Positions 24,634 to 33,207 of a stretch of DNA of 64,000 nucleotides are shown here, in pieces. The stretch is from Paenibacillus paridis (lineage in GTDB: Bacteria; Bacillota; Bacilli; Paenibacillales; Paenibacillaceae): assembly GCF_006345825.1 (NCBI RefSeq), contig NZ_VCIX01000091.1:310001-374000 (forward strand), written 5' to 3'. Both the position numbers and the translations under genes were made by a program. Each line of letters opens with the position of its first letter. Positions within the stretch are counted from its first letter, which is position 1. The notes beneath the pieces are model-generated. The model was not told where the DNA came from. It saw only the letters and a list, made by a program, of their open reading frames with translations, and searched no databases.

Positions 24634-27009
24634 ATGAGAAAGAACAACCGACAAAAGCTTGCAGTCATATTATCAACGGTAATGCTGATGAGCGTGTTGC
24701 CAGCTTCGGCATTTGCCGAAAGCGTTAACAAGCCGGCGGCCGCGGATGCAGCAAGAGCAGCAGGATCTGCTGCAGAAGGAGGGAAAATGGAAGAAGCATT
24801 GGATACTCCGGTAAACGTAGCAATTAATAAGGAAAAGGCGGAAGAAATGGCAAGGAAGTACGCGGCTATTCCGAAGGAATACATTCTGCAAGGCGCCAAC
24901 CTGTCAATGGAATTGCTGGCAAGCGGCAAACGTAATTCGTGGGGGCTCGACTTTGTAAAGAAGGTTAATGGGAAGCATTTGGGCAGTATTTATGTCCGTA
25001 TTCATGCAGACAGCGGGCAGTTGCTCGAATTTAGCTCGTACACCGATAACCCATCGGCGAAACCAACCTATCCGTTAAAGGTGGAGCGTGAAGCGGCACA
25101 ACAAATTGCTCTTCAATTCATTCAATCCATCGCAGCCGATTATAAAGAACAAATTCAATATAATCCGGACTATGGGGTGCAACTGCAGCCGCCATTGTCA
25201 GGCGAGGTTGTCCATTCGATTCGTTATGACCGCTTGGTACACAATATCCCCTACGTAGACAACTACATTGAAATCGAAGTCGACAGTGAGGGCCATATTC
25301 GGAGATATTCCTTACAGTGGGACGATACCATCATCTTTCCGAAAGTGGATGCCATACTGACGGCGGATGAAGCAAATGCAAAACTCCGTGCGGCCGCATC
25401 TCCAGATCTTACTTACGTGGTTCCTTACAATATGCAGGGAGTCAAGAAGCCGATGCTTAGCTATACGCTTCAGCCTATATCTATTGATGCTGTTACGGGT
25501 GAGCTTAAGGATCAATCAGACGGTATTTATTATAGAGCAGGCAAAGTTTCTGATGAGCCGTTGTCAGAGAAGCCTCTGGGCGAGAAGCCTAATTCGAGTA
25601 ACATAACGGAGCAGCAGGCGGAGAGCGCTGTAAAGGCTGCCTTCAAGCTGCCCGCGGATGCGGTACTGAGCGGTTCGAATTATAGCGAAAGCCACAATGA
25701 TAACACAGGGACAACCGATACGTATTGGTCGTTAAATTGGACGGTTAAGAAGGAAGGCAAGGAGATTGGTTCCGCGTCGGCTTCTGTAGATGGCCGAACA
25801 GGGGCAGTTCGCAGTTTTTATGCGTATACGTATAATGAACAGGCGGAGTCCGGTAGCAAGGCTCTGACGTTGGAGCAGGCCATGGCTGCAGCGACGGCTG
25901 CCGTGAAGAAACAACTGCCATGGCTGACGCATGAGCTGTATTTGGTGAAGCCGGACCCTAAGCAGTATGAAGACATGAGCGGCAGTCGCCAGTACTATTT
26001 CAGCTTTGTACACAAAATTCACGGAGCAGCTGTGGAATATGACAATATTAATGTAGGTGTCCATGCTCGTACGGGTGACATCGTCAATTATGACGCCTAC
26101 CTTTCAAACTTTGCTTATCCGGCAAAAGCTCCCGTACTGATTAAAAAGGAGCAGGCCGTGGAGAGCTGGCTTTCTTTCTACCGTACGCAGCTGACCTATC
26201 GCCTAGTGCAGCAGTTCGTATGGAACGGGCAGCCGATTCCGATTGAAAAATACAAGACGCTGCTAGCTGCGGGAGAGCTGAAAGGCGATGATGTGTTAAC
26301 GACGACGGAAGCGGAGCTTGTCTACCGTCTGGTGCCAAAATTGATGGATGAATCTGTATTTCTTGATGCGGAGACGGGCGGCTGGCGCAACCGGGAAACG
26401 GGCGAAGCTACGCAGCTTGAAAAACCGAAGGCGAATGATATCGAGGGACACTGGGCTCAGCGGCAGTTGGAGCTGATGGTCGCATACAAAGCGCTCGATG
26501 TCATTGATGGCAAAGTAAGACCAAACGAGCTGGTTACCCGCGGAGAACTCATTAAAATGCTGGTGCTGGCGAGAAGCAGCGGACGCAATCCGGGCGTGTT
26601 CGGCGCTGCAGAAAGCGCCGCAAAAGCTTCCTTTGACGACGTAGCGACCGATTCTAGATACTTTGTGTATGTAGAAAGCGCGCTGCAGCAAAATTTGATT
26701 GACGTTGGCGACGGCTCGTTTAATCCAAGCGGAAATGTGTCGCGCGATGAAATGGCAGAGCTCATTGTAAGGGCACTAGGCTATAACGCTCTTGCAAATT
26801 ATGATCATATCTTTAAGACGACCTATAAGGATTCCGTACAGATTGAACACAAGGGGCAGGCTGCAATCGTAGTAGGCTTGAAAATCATGAGTTTGTCGGA
26901 CGGCAAATTTTTGCCTAAAAAGCAGGTGACACGAGGCGAGGCTTCCGTTGCGTTCTTCCGTTACTTACAAGCACGGGCGGAGCTGCAGGAGGCACCGCTT
27001 CGAATGTAA
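24634..27009 (+). CDS. Secreted YcdB/YcdC-domain protein with three SLH repeats
   Basis: This 791-residue secreted protein begins at ATG after GGAGGGG. It has a signal peptide (MRKNNRQKLAVILSTVML, cleavage near SAFAES). A long middle region (about residues 50-580) has repeated PepSY-like units such as IHADSGQLLEFSSY, SVDGRTGAVRSFYAY and VHARTGDIVNYDAY, typical of YcdB/YcdC-domain proteins. Three C-terminal S-layer-homology modules begin near residues 600 (IEGHWAQRQLELM), 665 and 729 and anchor it to secondary cell-wall polymer. A peptidase-inhibitor-like or cell-wall role is possible but unproven. It is monocistronic. Confidence 0.88.
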   Translation: MRKNNRQKLAVILSTVMLMSVLPASAFAESVNKPAAADAARAAGSAAEGGKMEEALDTPVNVAINKEKAEEMARKYAAIPKEYILQGANLSMELLASGKRNSWGLDFVKKVNGKHLGSIYVRIHADSGQLLEFSSYTDNPSAKPTYPLKVEREAAQQIALQFIQSIAADYKEQIQYNPDYGVQLQPPLSGEVVHSIRYDRLVHNIPYVDNYIEIEVDSEGHIRRYSLQWDDTIIFPKVDAILTADEANAKLRAAASPDLTYVVPYNMQGVKKPMLSYTLQPISIDAVTGELKDQSDGIYYRAGKVSDEPLSEKPLGEKPNSSNITEQQAESAVKAAFKLPADAVLSGSNYSESHNDNTGTTDTYWSLNWTVKKEGKEIGSASASVDGRTGAVRSFYAYTYNEQAESGSKALTLEQAMAAATAAVKKQLPWLTHELYLVKPDPKQYEDMSGSRQYYFSFVHKIHGAAVEYDNINVGVHARTGDIVNYDAYLSNFAYPAKAPVLIKKEQAVESWLSFYRTQLTYRLVQQFVWNGQPIPIEKYKTLLAAGELKGDDVLTTTEAELVYRLVPKLMDESVFLDAETGGWRNRETGEATQLEKPKANDIEGHWAQRQLELMVAYKALDVIDGKVRPNELVTRGELIKMLVLARSSGRNPGVFGAAESAAKASFDDVATDSRYFVYVESALQQNLIDVGDGSFNPSGNVSRDEMAELIVRALGYNALANYDHIFKTTYKDSVQIEHKGQAAIVVGLKIMSLSDGKFLPKKQVTRGEASVAFFRYLQARAELQEAPLRM

Positions 27010-27031
27010 GTTTTCTTGGCAGTTAGATAGA

Positions 27032-27077
27032 AAAGGCGCGGATATAGCCGGCAGAATGCCGGCTGTATCCGCGCCTT
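27032..27077. terminator. Bidirectional terminator between convergent genes
   Basis: AAGGCGCGGATATAGCCGGC and GCCGGCTGTATCCGCGCCTT form a near-perfect 20-bp stem around AGAAT, followed by TCTTTCCTTT. On the minus strand A/T-rich flanks also follow. It separates the SLH gene from the convergent 47-residue gene. Confidence 0.85.
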
Positions 27078-27103
27078 TCTTTCCTTTGGATCATAGACGA
27101 TAG

Positions 27104-27247
27104 CTAATCGGTTTTTTTCTTTTTGGATGAAAAGTTCGTTACGGATTTGGCGTCCTCGGCAGTATCATTGACGAACGCCATGTCCTGATTTTTTGCTTTC
27201 ATGTTCGTGGTCCCTTTGTAATTGCCTTTGTGCGACTGATTTTCCAT
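27104..27247 (-). CDS. Small basic hydrophilic protein (47 aa)
   Basis: This 47-residue protein starts at ATG eight bases after GGGAGG. It is wholly hydrophilic and Lys/Asn-rich (MENQSHKGNYKGTTNMKAKN ... NFSSKKKKTD), with no membrane segment. The composition is reminiscent of small spore-associated proteins of Bacillales, but no family is recognised. A start at 27295 would add 16 residues without a comparable ribosome binding site. Confidence 0.55.
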   Translation of the reverse strand: MENQSHKGNYKGTTNMKAKNQDMAFVNDTAEDAKSVTNFSSKKKKTD

Positions 27248-27444
27248 GCGATTGCCTCCCATTCGTATTGTGCGGAAAAGCTTGCTTCCGGACATGATCC
27301 GGTAAGCCTTCGCATCCGTAGTATTTCCGTGCCAGCCGTTATCATTCGCGGGGCTCTTGAACCGTTAGTACTTTCAATGTAGGTGCCGCTGGGGTATAAT
27401 AGCTGGAGTTGTTTACTTTCGGGAAAATAGGGGTGTCTTATCGC

Positions 27445-28545
27445 ATGGCATTGAAAGCTGGTATCGTAGGTTTGCCTAACGTCGGCAAATCAACATTGTT
27501 TAACGCAATCACTCAAGCAGGGGCAGAATCTGCCAACTATCCTTTTTGTACCATAGATCCTAACGTTGGCGTTGTTGAAGTACCGGACGAGCGTCTCGAT
27601 AAGCTGGTTGAGCTGGTTGTTCCTAAGAGCATCGTGCCAACAGCGTTTGAATTCGTTGATATTGCGGGTCTAGTGGCTGGAGCAAGCAAGGGCGAAGGAC
27701 TAGGCAACAAGTTTTTGGCGCATATTCGTGAGGTAGATGCGATCGTTCACGTGGTTCGCTGCTTCCAAGATGAGAATATTACGCATGTATCCGGAAAAGT
27801 AGATCCGATCAGCGATATCCAAACGATCAATTTGGAGCTTATTTTGGCGGATATTGATTCGGTGGACAAAAAAATTGAGCGCTCGCGCAAAAACCTTAAA
27901 GGCGGCGACAAAAAGGTTGCTCAAGAGATTGAAGTGCTGGAGCGCGTCAAAGAAGCGTTGTACAACGATATGCCGGCGCGCAGCGTTGAGCTGAGCGACG
28001 ACGAGAAGCTGCTTATCCGCGATTTGCACTTGCTGACGATGAAGACGGTATTGTATGCCGCTAACGTAAGCGAGGAAGAGGTTTCCAATTCGGACGGCAA
28101 CGAATACGTGCAAAAGGTACGTGAGTTCGCTGCTGCCGAAGGCGCAGACGTTGTACCGATCAGTGCGAAGGTAGAAGCGGAAATCGCAGAGCTTGAGGGC
28201 GAAGACAAAGACATGTTCCTTGAGGAGCTTGGCATGAACGAGTCGGGCCTTAACCGCCTGATCAGCTCGGCTTACAAGCTGCTTGGCCTGTACACGTACT
28301 TTACAGCAGGAGTGCAAGAGGTTCGTGCATGGACGATTCGCAGCGGGACGAAAGCGCCGCAAGCGGCAGGCGTTATCCATACCGATTTCGAACGCGGCTT
28401 TATTCGTGCCGAAGTGGTATCGTTTACCGATCTTGCAGCAGCGGGCTCCATGGTAGCTGCGCGCGAGAAGGGGCAAGTTCGCCTCGAAGGCAAGGAATAT
28501 GTCGTGCGCGACGGCGATGTCATCCACTTCCGTTTTAACGTATAG
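27445..28545 (+). CDS. ychF: Redox-regulated ATPase/GTPase YchF
   Basis: This 366-residue Obg-family P-loop protein has Walker A GIVGLPNVGKSTLFNAIT at the N-terminus, FVDIAGLVAGASKGEGLGN (G3), the coiled-coil insertion around LILADIDSVDKKIERSRKNL, and a C-terminal TGS domain (AAGVIHTDFERGFIRAEVVS). YchF prefers ATP and binds ribosomes. The ATG at 27445 gives the standard MALKAGIVG start; a longer extension is not conserved. It lies upstream of prfA and is probably transcribed alone. Confidence 0.96.
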   Translation: MALKAGIVGLPNVGKSTLFNAITQAGAESANYPFCTIDPNVGVVEVPDERLDKLVELVVPKSIVPTAFEFVDIAGLVAGASKGEGLGNKFLAHIREVDAIVHVVRCFQDENITHVSGKVDPISDIQTINLELILADIDSVDKKIERSRKNLKGGDKKVAQEIEVLERVKEALYNDMPARSVELSDDEKLLIRDLHLLTMKTVLYAANVSEEEVSNSDGNEYVQKVREFAAAEGADVVPISAKVEAEIAELEGEDKDMFLEELGMNESGLNRLISSAYKLLGLYTYFTAGVQEVRAWTIRSGTKAPQAAGVIHTDFERGFIRAEVVSFTDLAAAGSMVAAREKGQVRLEGKEYVVRDGDVIHFRFNV

Positions 28546-28712
28546 GAAAAATGGGAATAATATGGCCCTGTAAGTGCAAATATGCGCTTGCGGGGCTTTA
28601 TTGCAAATTTGGGCACCGTGACTGGCTGTAAATCGAAACCAGCAGTCGATACTCCTTCGCTGATATGGTATAATGAACATTATCCTAATGGAATAAACAG
28701 AGGTGAATGATC

Positions 28713-29783
28713 GTGTTTGACCGTTTACAAGCACTCGCAGACCGGTATGAGAAGCTGAGTGAGCTATTGTGTGATCCGGATGTATCCAGTGATCCCAAGC
28801 GGCTTAGAGAGCTTTCCAAGGAGCAGTCGGATTTACAAGAGGCGTATGATGCCTTTACGGAATATAAACAAGTGACCGAGCAGCTCAATGATGCCAAGCT
28901 GATGCAGGCAGAGAAGCTCGACGACGAAATGCGTGAAATGGTGAAGATGGAGATCGACGAATTAAGCAAGCGCCAAGCTGAGCTTGATGAGAAGATCCGG
29001 ATCGTCTTGCTGCCGAAGGACCCGAATGACGACAAGAACGTAATCGTTGAAATTCGCGGCGCGGCCGGTGGCGACGAAGCAGCATTGTTTGCGTATGAGC
29101 TATACCGCATGTATACGAAGTTTGCAGATGCACAGGGCTGGCGCGTAGAGCTGATGGATTTCAGCGAAAATGACGTTGGCGGCTTTAAAGAGGTAATCTT
29201 TATGATTACCGGCAAAGGCGCGTACAGCAAAATGAAGTTCGAGAGCGGCGCTCACCGCGTGCAGCGTATTCCTGTAACGGAATCGGGCGGCCGTATTCAT
29301 ACATCCACGTCGACGGTAGCAGTTATGCCGGAGGTTGAAGATGTCGAGATTGAAATTTTCGATAAGGATATTCGTGTGGACACTTTCTGCTCTAGCGGAG
29401 CAGGCGGCCAATCCGTTAATACGACAAAATCCGCTGTTCGCGTACTGCATGTGCCTACAGGCATTATGGCGACTTGTCAGGATGGCAAATCGCAAAATGA
29501 AAATAAGGCGAAGGCGCTTGCCGTGCTTCGTGCACGTATTTCCGATGTTCGCCGCCAAGAAGAAGAAGCGAAATATGCTGGCGAACGCAAGAGCAAGGTC
29601 GGGACGGGAGACCGCAGCGAACGGATTCGTACGTACAACTTCCCGCAAAGCCGCGTAACAGACCACCGGATCGGACTCACGCTGCATAAGCTGGATTCGG
29701 TCATGAACGGAGATCTGACTGAGGTTATTTCGTCTCTGACGATTGCAGAGCAAGCAGATCTAATGGAACGTGAAATGGCTTAA
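28713..29783 (+). CDS. prfA: Peptide chain release factor 1
   Basis: At 356 residues this has the usual RF1 length when started at GTG 28713, seven bases after AGGTG; an ATG six bases upstream is too close to that site. The catalytic GGQ motif is at residues 231-233 ([12 protein letters not shown]). The stop-codon recognition domain precedes it, and C-terminal [19 protein letters not shown] is typical. It terminates translation at UAA and UAG. It begins the prfA-prmC pair that is conserved in Bacillales. Confidence 0.97.
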   Translation: MFDRLQALADRYEKLSELLCDPDVSSDPKRLRELSKEQSDLQEAYDAFTEYKQVTEQLNDAKLMQAEKLDDEMREMVKMEIDELSKRQAELDEKIRIVLLPKDPNDDKNVIVEIRGAAGGDEAALFAYELYRMYTKFADAQGWRVELMDFSENDVGGFKEVIFMITGKGAYSKMKFESGAHRVQRIPVTESGGRIHTSTSTVAVMPEVEDVEIEIFDKDIRVDTFCSSGAGGQSVNTTKSAVRVLHVPTGIMATCQDGKSQNENKAKALAVLRARISDVRRQEEEAKYAGERKSKVGTGDRSERIRTYNFPQSRVTDHRIGLTLHKLDSVMNGDLTEVISSLTIAEQADLMEREMA

Positions 29784-29949
29784 CACAATGGCGCTGGATC
29801 GCTGGATGCTTACGACAAGCAAACAGCGGCCCGGCGTTTTATTTTGGCTGGGGATGCGAAAATATGAATTATAGCCACTGCAATGGTAAAAGGATAAATT
29901 CGATTTGCATAGTGCTAAGATAGAGGATAGGGAAAGAGGAGGTAGGGCA

Positions 29950-30921
29950 ATGAATCATAAGTCGGGCGGTTCCTGGTTTACGCTGCCGTTAACCATTCGC
30001 GAAGCTAGCATGCGGGCCGTGTCGCTCTTGAAGGAGCAAGCGGTCGAAGAGCCGCGCAACAACGCCGAGCTGCTGCTCATGCATTTGCTTAAGATCGACC
30101 GGGCTGCGCTGCTGCGTGATGGGGAAGATCCCTTTCCAGCGGATAAGCTATCCGAGTGGGAGGAGCTTGTGCGCCGGAAGGCGATGGGGGAGCCGGTGCA
30201 ATACATGATCGGCGAGCAATGGTTCTACAGCCGCCCCTTTGCGGTATCGCCGGCGGTGCTGATTCCGCGTCCCGAGACGGAACTGCTTGTGGAGGCGGTG
30301 CTTAATGCAGCGGACCAGCTTTGGCCGTCCGCTGAGGTCGGGCATGCGCACGCGCACGCAAGCGGGCCGCCGACGGTCGCCGACGTCGGCACAGGCAGCG
30401 GCGCCATCGCCGTAACGCTAGCTGCGCAGCGTCCCGCGTGGCGCGTGAGCGCGTCCGACCTGTCGCCGGACGCGCTGGCAGTCGCCCGCGCGAACGCGGC
30501 CCGCCATGGAGCGGCGGACCGGATGGCGTTCGCGCAGGGCGACCTGCTCATGCCCTTCATACCTGGGCATGAGCAGTGCAAGCTGCCGCACGACTTGCTG
30601 CGCATCGACGTGCTTGTATCCAATCCGCCTTACATACCGGCGGCGGATATGGAAGGGCTGCAGCGCGAAGTCCGCGACTTTGAGCCGCATCTCGCGCTGG
30701 AGGGCGGAGCGGACGGGCTGGTCCCGTACCGCCGCATGCTCGAGCAGCTGCCGCTTCTCGCGCAAATGCCGCGCATCGTCGCTTTCGAGCTTGGCATCCA
30801 CCAGCCCCGGATCGTAGCTGACATGCTGCGCCAAATGGGCCACTGGGATGAGATTCGCATCATTAGCGATTACGCAGGCATTGAACGGCATGTGATCGCG
30901 GTGCAGTCCCAGCGGCATTGA
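29950..30921 (+). CDS. prmC: Release factor glutamine methyltransferase
   Basis: This 323-residue protein starts at ATG after GAGGAGG. It should methylate the GGQ glutamine of RF1 and RF2, and it sits just downstream of prfA. The N-terminal helical domain has NNAELLLMHLLKIDRAALL; the SAM-binding motif is VADVGTGSGAIAVTLAA; the catalytic NPPY is in LVSNPPYIPAADMEGLQ. A low-conservation insertion lies between IPRPETELLVEAV and the SAM motif (SAEVGHAHAHASGPPT). The middle of the gene (about 30330-30560) is clearly more GC-rich than its neighbours. Confidence 0.95.
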   Translation: MNHKSGGSWFTLPLTIREASMRAVSLLKEQAVEEPRNNAELLLMHLLKIDRAALLRDGEDPFPADKLSEWEELVRRKAMGEPVQYMIGEQWFYSRPFAVSPAVLIPRPETELLVEAVLNAADQLWPSAEVGHAHAHASGPPTVADVGTGSGAIAVTLAAQRPAWRVSASDLSPDALAVARANAARHGAADRMAFAQGDLLMPFIPGHEQCKLPHDLLRIDVLVSNPPYIPAADMEGLQREVRDFEPHLALEGGADGLVPYRRMLEQLPLLAQMPRIVAFELGIHQPRIVADMLRQMGHWDEIRIISDYAGIERHVIAVQSQRH

Positions 30922-31017
30922 TGATTCTGTAAAGTCACTGCATTGAATGCATTGCAGTCACAGCAGCAATGATGATGCTGTAAAGTAGTTCCATTAGATG
31001 CAGTGCAGTCACAGCAG
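30919..31017. repeat. Two tandem 51-bp repeats after prmC
   Basis: TGATGATTCTGTAAAG at 30919 and TGATGATGCTGTAAAG at 30970 begin two imperfect copies that share GATGCAKTGCAGTCACAGCAG. The period is 51 bp. The first copy starts inside the prmC stop region. A GC-poor 90-bp stretch follows without a recognised feature. Confidence 0.65.
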
Positions 31018-31107
31018 TATCGAGGACGAAGTAGCTCTTTAGTACAGAGGCTTCACTTGAGCAGCGTACTCAGCCAAAAACAAACTCGACCCATTCATTT
31101 CATACAC

Positions 31108-31294
31108 TTAACAGGATTTTCTCCCGTTATTTCGGCATAAATCGATGCTTTATTGAAGTTAACGGGAATCCCTCCTGCTAATATGGCTCTTACCACCCGT
31201 ATACGGCAGATTACTCCATATTAGCAGGAAAAATTCCATCTAAAAGGTAGGTTAGTCTGAACGAAGACGAATTAACTGGACAAACTCCCGTTAT
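31108..31294. repeat. Four copies of the 23-bp palindromic element (cluster B)
   Basis: Copies occur at about 31108-31130, 31159-31181, 31221-31243 and 31272-31294, with half-sites TTAACAGGA / TTAACGGGA / TTAGCAGGA and TCCCGTTAT / TCCTGCTAA. Copies 2 and 3 face each other, so CCTGCTAATATGG and CCATATTAGCAGG also form a 13-bp inverted repeat. They belong to the same family as the cluster at 5573-5758. Confidence 0.75.
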
Positions 31295-31372
31295 TTTTCA
31301 CAGTCACTCGTTTAAGGAGCTAGCCTTATGCGCTTACAGCAAAATAACAGCAAACGCACGGTTTCTATCACA

Positions 31373-31485
31373 AAAAAGGATGCCCCCGACAGAATTTCGA
31401 ACGGCGGACCACAAGAGGTACACTATTCAGCAAAGTGTAATCTTGTTGGCCTACGTTCAATTCCTATCCGGGGGCATCTTTTTTT
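31373..31485. repeat. About 110-bp imperfect inverted repeat (MITE-like or large hairpin)
   Basis: Two arms of about 50 bp are imperfect reverse complements: GATGCCCCCG, GAACG, GG and ACAAGA match in order, ending at TACACT / AGTGTA, with a small central loop. Both outer ends carry A or T runs (AAAAAA before, TTTTTTTT after), so on the plus strand it could also end transcription. The form fits a miniature inverted-repeat element, but no target-site duplication is evident. Confidence 0.6.
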
Positions 31486-31574
31486 TCTAGGCATTAGTTG
31501 ACTTTAAGTAGACGAATAACAACAACAGCAAACTCGATTTGCTTTTAAACTTTGGTTAATGCTACGAGCTGAAG

Positions 31575-32012
31575 TTATTCCGGCATCATGTTCGTACTGA
31601 TCGCAATACGGTTCCAAGCATTGATCGTAACGATGGCCATGATGATCTCGCCAACCTGCTTGCTGTCGAAATGGCGGGCAGCCTCATCATATATTGCATC
31701 CGGCACATGCTCCTTCGTGATGAGCGTCATTGATTCCGTCAAGGCAAGGGCCGCGCGCTCTGCCGGCGTGAAGAAATTCGTATCGCGCCATGCGCTCAAA
31801 GCGTAAATCCGCTGCTCTGTTTCGCCAAGTGCCCGTGCGTCCTTGGCATGCATATTGATGCAGAAGGCACAGCCATTGATTTGGGAAGCCCGAATTTTAA
31901 TGAGCTCCTTCAGCGATTTATCGAGGCTGGTCGTACCTAAATATTTTTCTAATCCCATCATGGCTTGGTATGCATTAGGCAACTCTTTGGCAATTACCGT
32001 TCTTGTAGTCAT
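31575..32012 (-). CDS. Carboxymuconolactone decarboxylase family protein (AhpD-like)
   Basis: This 145-residue protein starts at ATG ten bases after GAGGAG. The AhpD-type redox motif is intact: NGCAFCINMHAKDAR with Cys48, Cys51 and His55. It should act as a peroxide- or disulfide-linked oxidoreductase. It lies directly downstream of a gene for an ECF41 sigma factor; carboxymuconolactone-decarboxylase-like proteins are the standard partners of that group. It has its own ECF41-like promoter. The physiological substrate is unknown for this family branch. Confidence 0.92.
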   Translation of the reverse strand: MTTRTVIAKELPNAYQAMMGLEKYLGTTSLDKSLKELIKIRASQINGCAFCINMHAKDARALGETEQRIYALSAWRDTNFFTPAERAALALTESMTLITKEHVPDAIYDEAARHFDSKQVGEIIMAIVTINAWNRIAISTNMMPE

Positions 32013-32080
32013 GTTCTGCATTCTCCTCAATGATTCGATTTGTATAGCTCTGCAGGCTTTCGCCTGCGTTCAATAGTTAA

Positions 32081-32107
32081 GACAAAGTGGGGGCAGCAGT
32101 TGTGACA
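32081..32107 (-). promoter_or_regulatory. Candidate ECF41 promoter before the CMD gene
   Basis: On the minus strand, TGTCACA (32107-32101), 16 bases and TGTC (32084-32081) match the recalled ECF41 consensus TGTCACA-N16-CGTC with one mismatch. It points at the carboxymuconolactone decarboxylase gene, 68 bp upstream of its start. Confidence 0.7.
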
Positions 32108-32145
32108 CACAATTTAAAATATTTCAAAAAAAAGATCGTGCTCAT

Positions 32146-33018
32146 TTAATCGAGTTTAACGTAGGTTAGCTTATCCGGGTTTAATACGACGAAAATCCGT
32201 TCGATCTTTTGTTCCGATTCATCCAGCTGAAAGCTGAGTACGCTATGGATTTTTCCGTCCAGCCTGATGATAATGCCGGCTTGTCCATTAATTTCCGCGT
32301 ATTGGTGGCCATCGCCCAAGAAGTTGCGTTTGATGACGCCTTCCAAGAAGGCCAGCACGCGTGCTTTGCTAATAATTGCAAAGATCGCAGCACGCACTTT
32401 GCCTCCGCCATCGGAGACGAGAATCGCTTCTTCTGTCAACAGAGTGAGCAATTGATCGAAATTCCCTGATGCCGTGGCACTCATGAAAGCCGTGACAAGC
32501 GGCTCGGCTTTTGCCGTGTTGACAGGCAAACTGTTCCGTTCCGAATGCAGCTTTTCCTTAGCCCGGCTAAAAATTTTTCGGCAATTCGCTTCTTTTAATT
32601 GCAGGCACGCTGCAATTTCGGCGTAGTCGTACTGCAGGGATTCCCTGAGAATGAATACCGCCCTCTCGATAGCGGATAGCTTCTCCAGCATGACAAGCAG
32701 CGCATAGGAAACCGATTCATGCTCGATATAGAGTTCAGCGGGGTCCAGCTCGGCAGAACCCATGACAGGCTCGGGAAGCCACTCTCCGACATATACCTCT
32801 TTTCGTTTGCGCGCGGATTGGCTGACGTTAAGGGCACGGTTGGTCACCATTCGAACCAGATAGGCTTTTTCATTCTGAATGTTACCCGATTCCAGAAGGC
32901 TGTAGTCGGCAAATACATCCTGAACGAGATCTTCGGCCTCGCTTAACGAGCCGAGCATGCGATAAGCGATGGAATGAAGCAGAGGCCTGTAAGTGGTATA
33001 GGTTTGTTCAAAATGCAT
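32146..33018 (-). CDS. ECF41-type RNA polymerase sigma factor (SigJ-like)
   Basis: This 290-residue sigma factor has sigma2 (about residues 5-70: AYRMLGSLSEAEDLVQDVFA), sigma4 (about 108-160: LSAIERAVFILRESLQYDYA) and a SnoaL-like C-terminal extension (about 172-290). ECF41 hallmarks are all present: WLPEP in the linker (80-84), DGGGK (203-207) and NPDKL near the C-terminus (280-284). In this group the fused SnoaL domain replaces a separate anti-sigma factor. The downstream CMD gene is the usual partner and target. The signal is unknown. Confidence 0.93.
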   Translation of the reverse strand: MHFEQTYTTYRPLLHSIAYRMLGSLSEAEDLVQDVFADYSLLESGNIQNEKAYLVRMVTNRALNVSQSARKRKEVYVGEWLPEPVMGSAELDPAELYIEHESVSYALLVMLEKLSAIERAVFILRESLQYDYAEIAACLQLKEANCRKIFSRAKEKLHSERNSLPVNTAKAEPLVTAFMSATASGNFDQLLTLLTEEAILVSDGGGKVRAAIFAIISKARVLAFLEGVIKRNFLGDGHQYAEINGQAGIIIRLDGKIHSVLSFQLDESEQKIERIFVVLNPDKLTYVKLD

Positions 33019-33111
33019 GGGGCATCATCCGTCCTTTATAGGCAAATTGAAAATGGAATAGATTGCAGCTATTATACATCAGTCTCGTTTAGAAAAAAGG
33101 TAGATTGCTAG

Positions 33112-33141
33112 GTTTATATATTCGGGATGCTGGACATAATG
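33112..33141 (+). promoter_or_regulatory. Candidate sigma-F promoter of spoIIR
   Basis: GTTTA (33112-33116), 15 bases and GGACATAATG (33132-33141) resemble the forespore sigma-F consensus; the -10 fits GGNNANAMTR exactly. It lies about 65 bp upstream of the spoIIR start. B. subtilis spoIIR is sigma-F dependent. Confidence 0.58.
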
Positions 33142-33207
33142 ACGGATAGATACGTTCCGGAACGCAAGCAGACGCACTGACGGGTGCGACGAGAGGGGCT
33201 TGTGTGT

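Noticed and set aside
27700-28734. Long minus-strand open frame (344 codons)
   Set aside because: It is antisense to ychF, with Cys/His/Arg-rich composition typical of shadow frames of a biased coding sequence.
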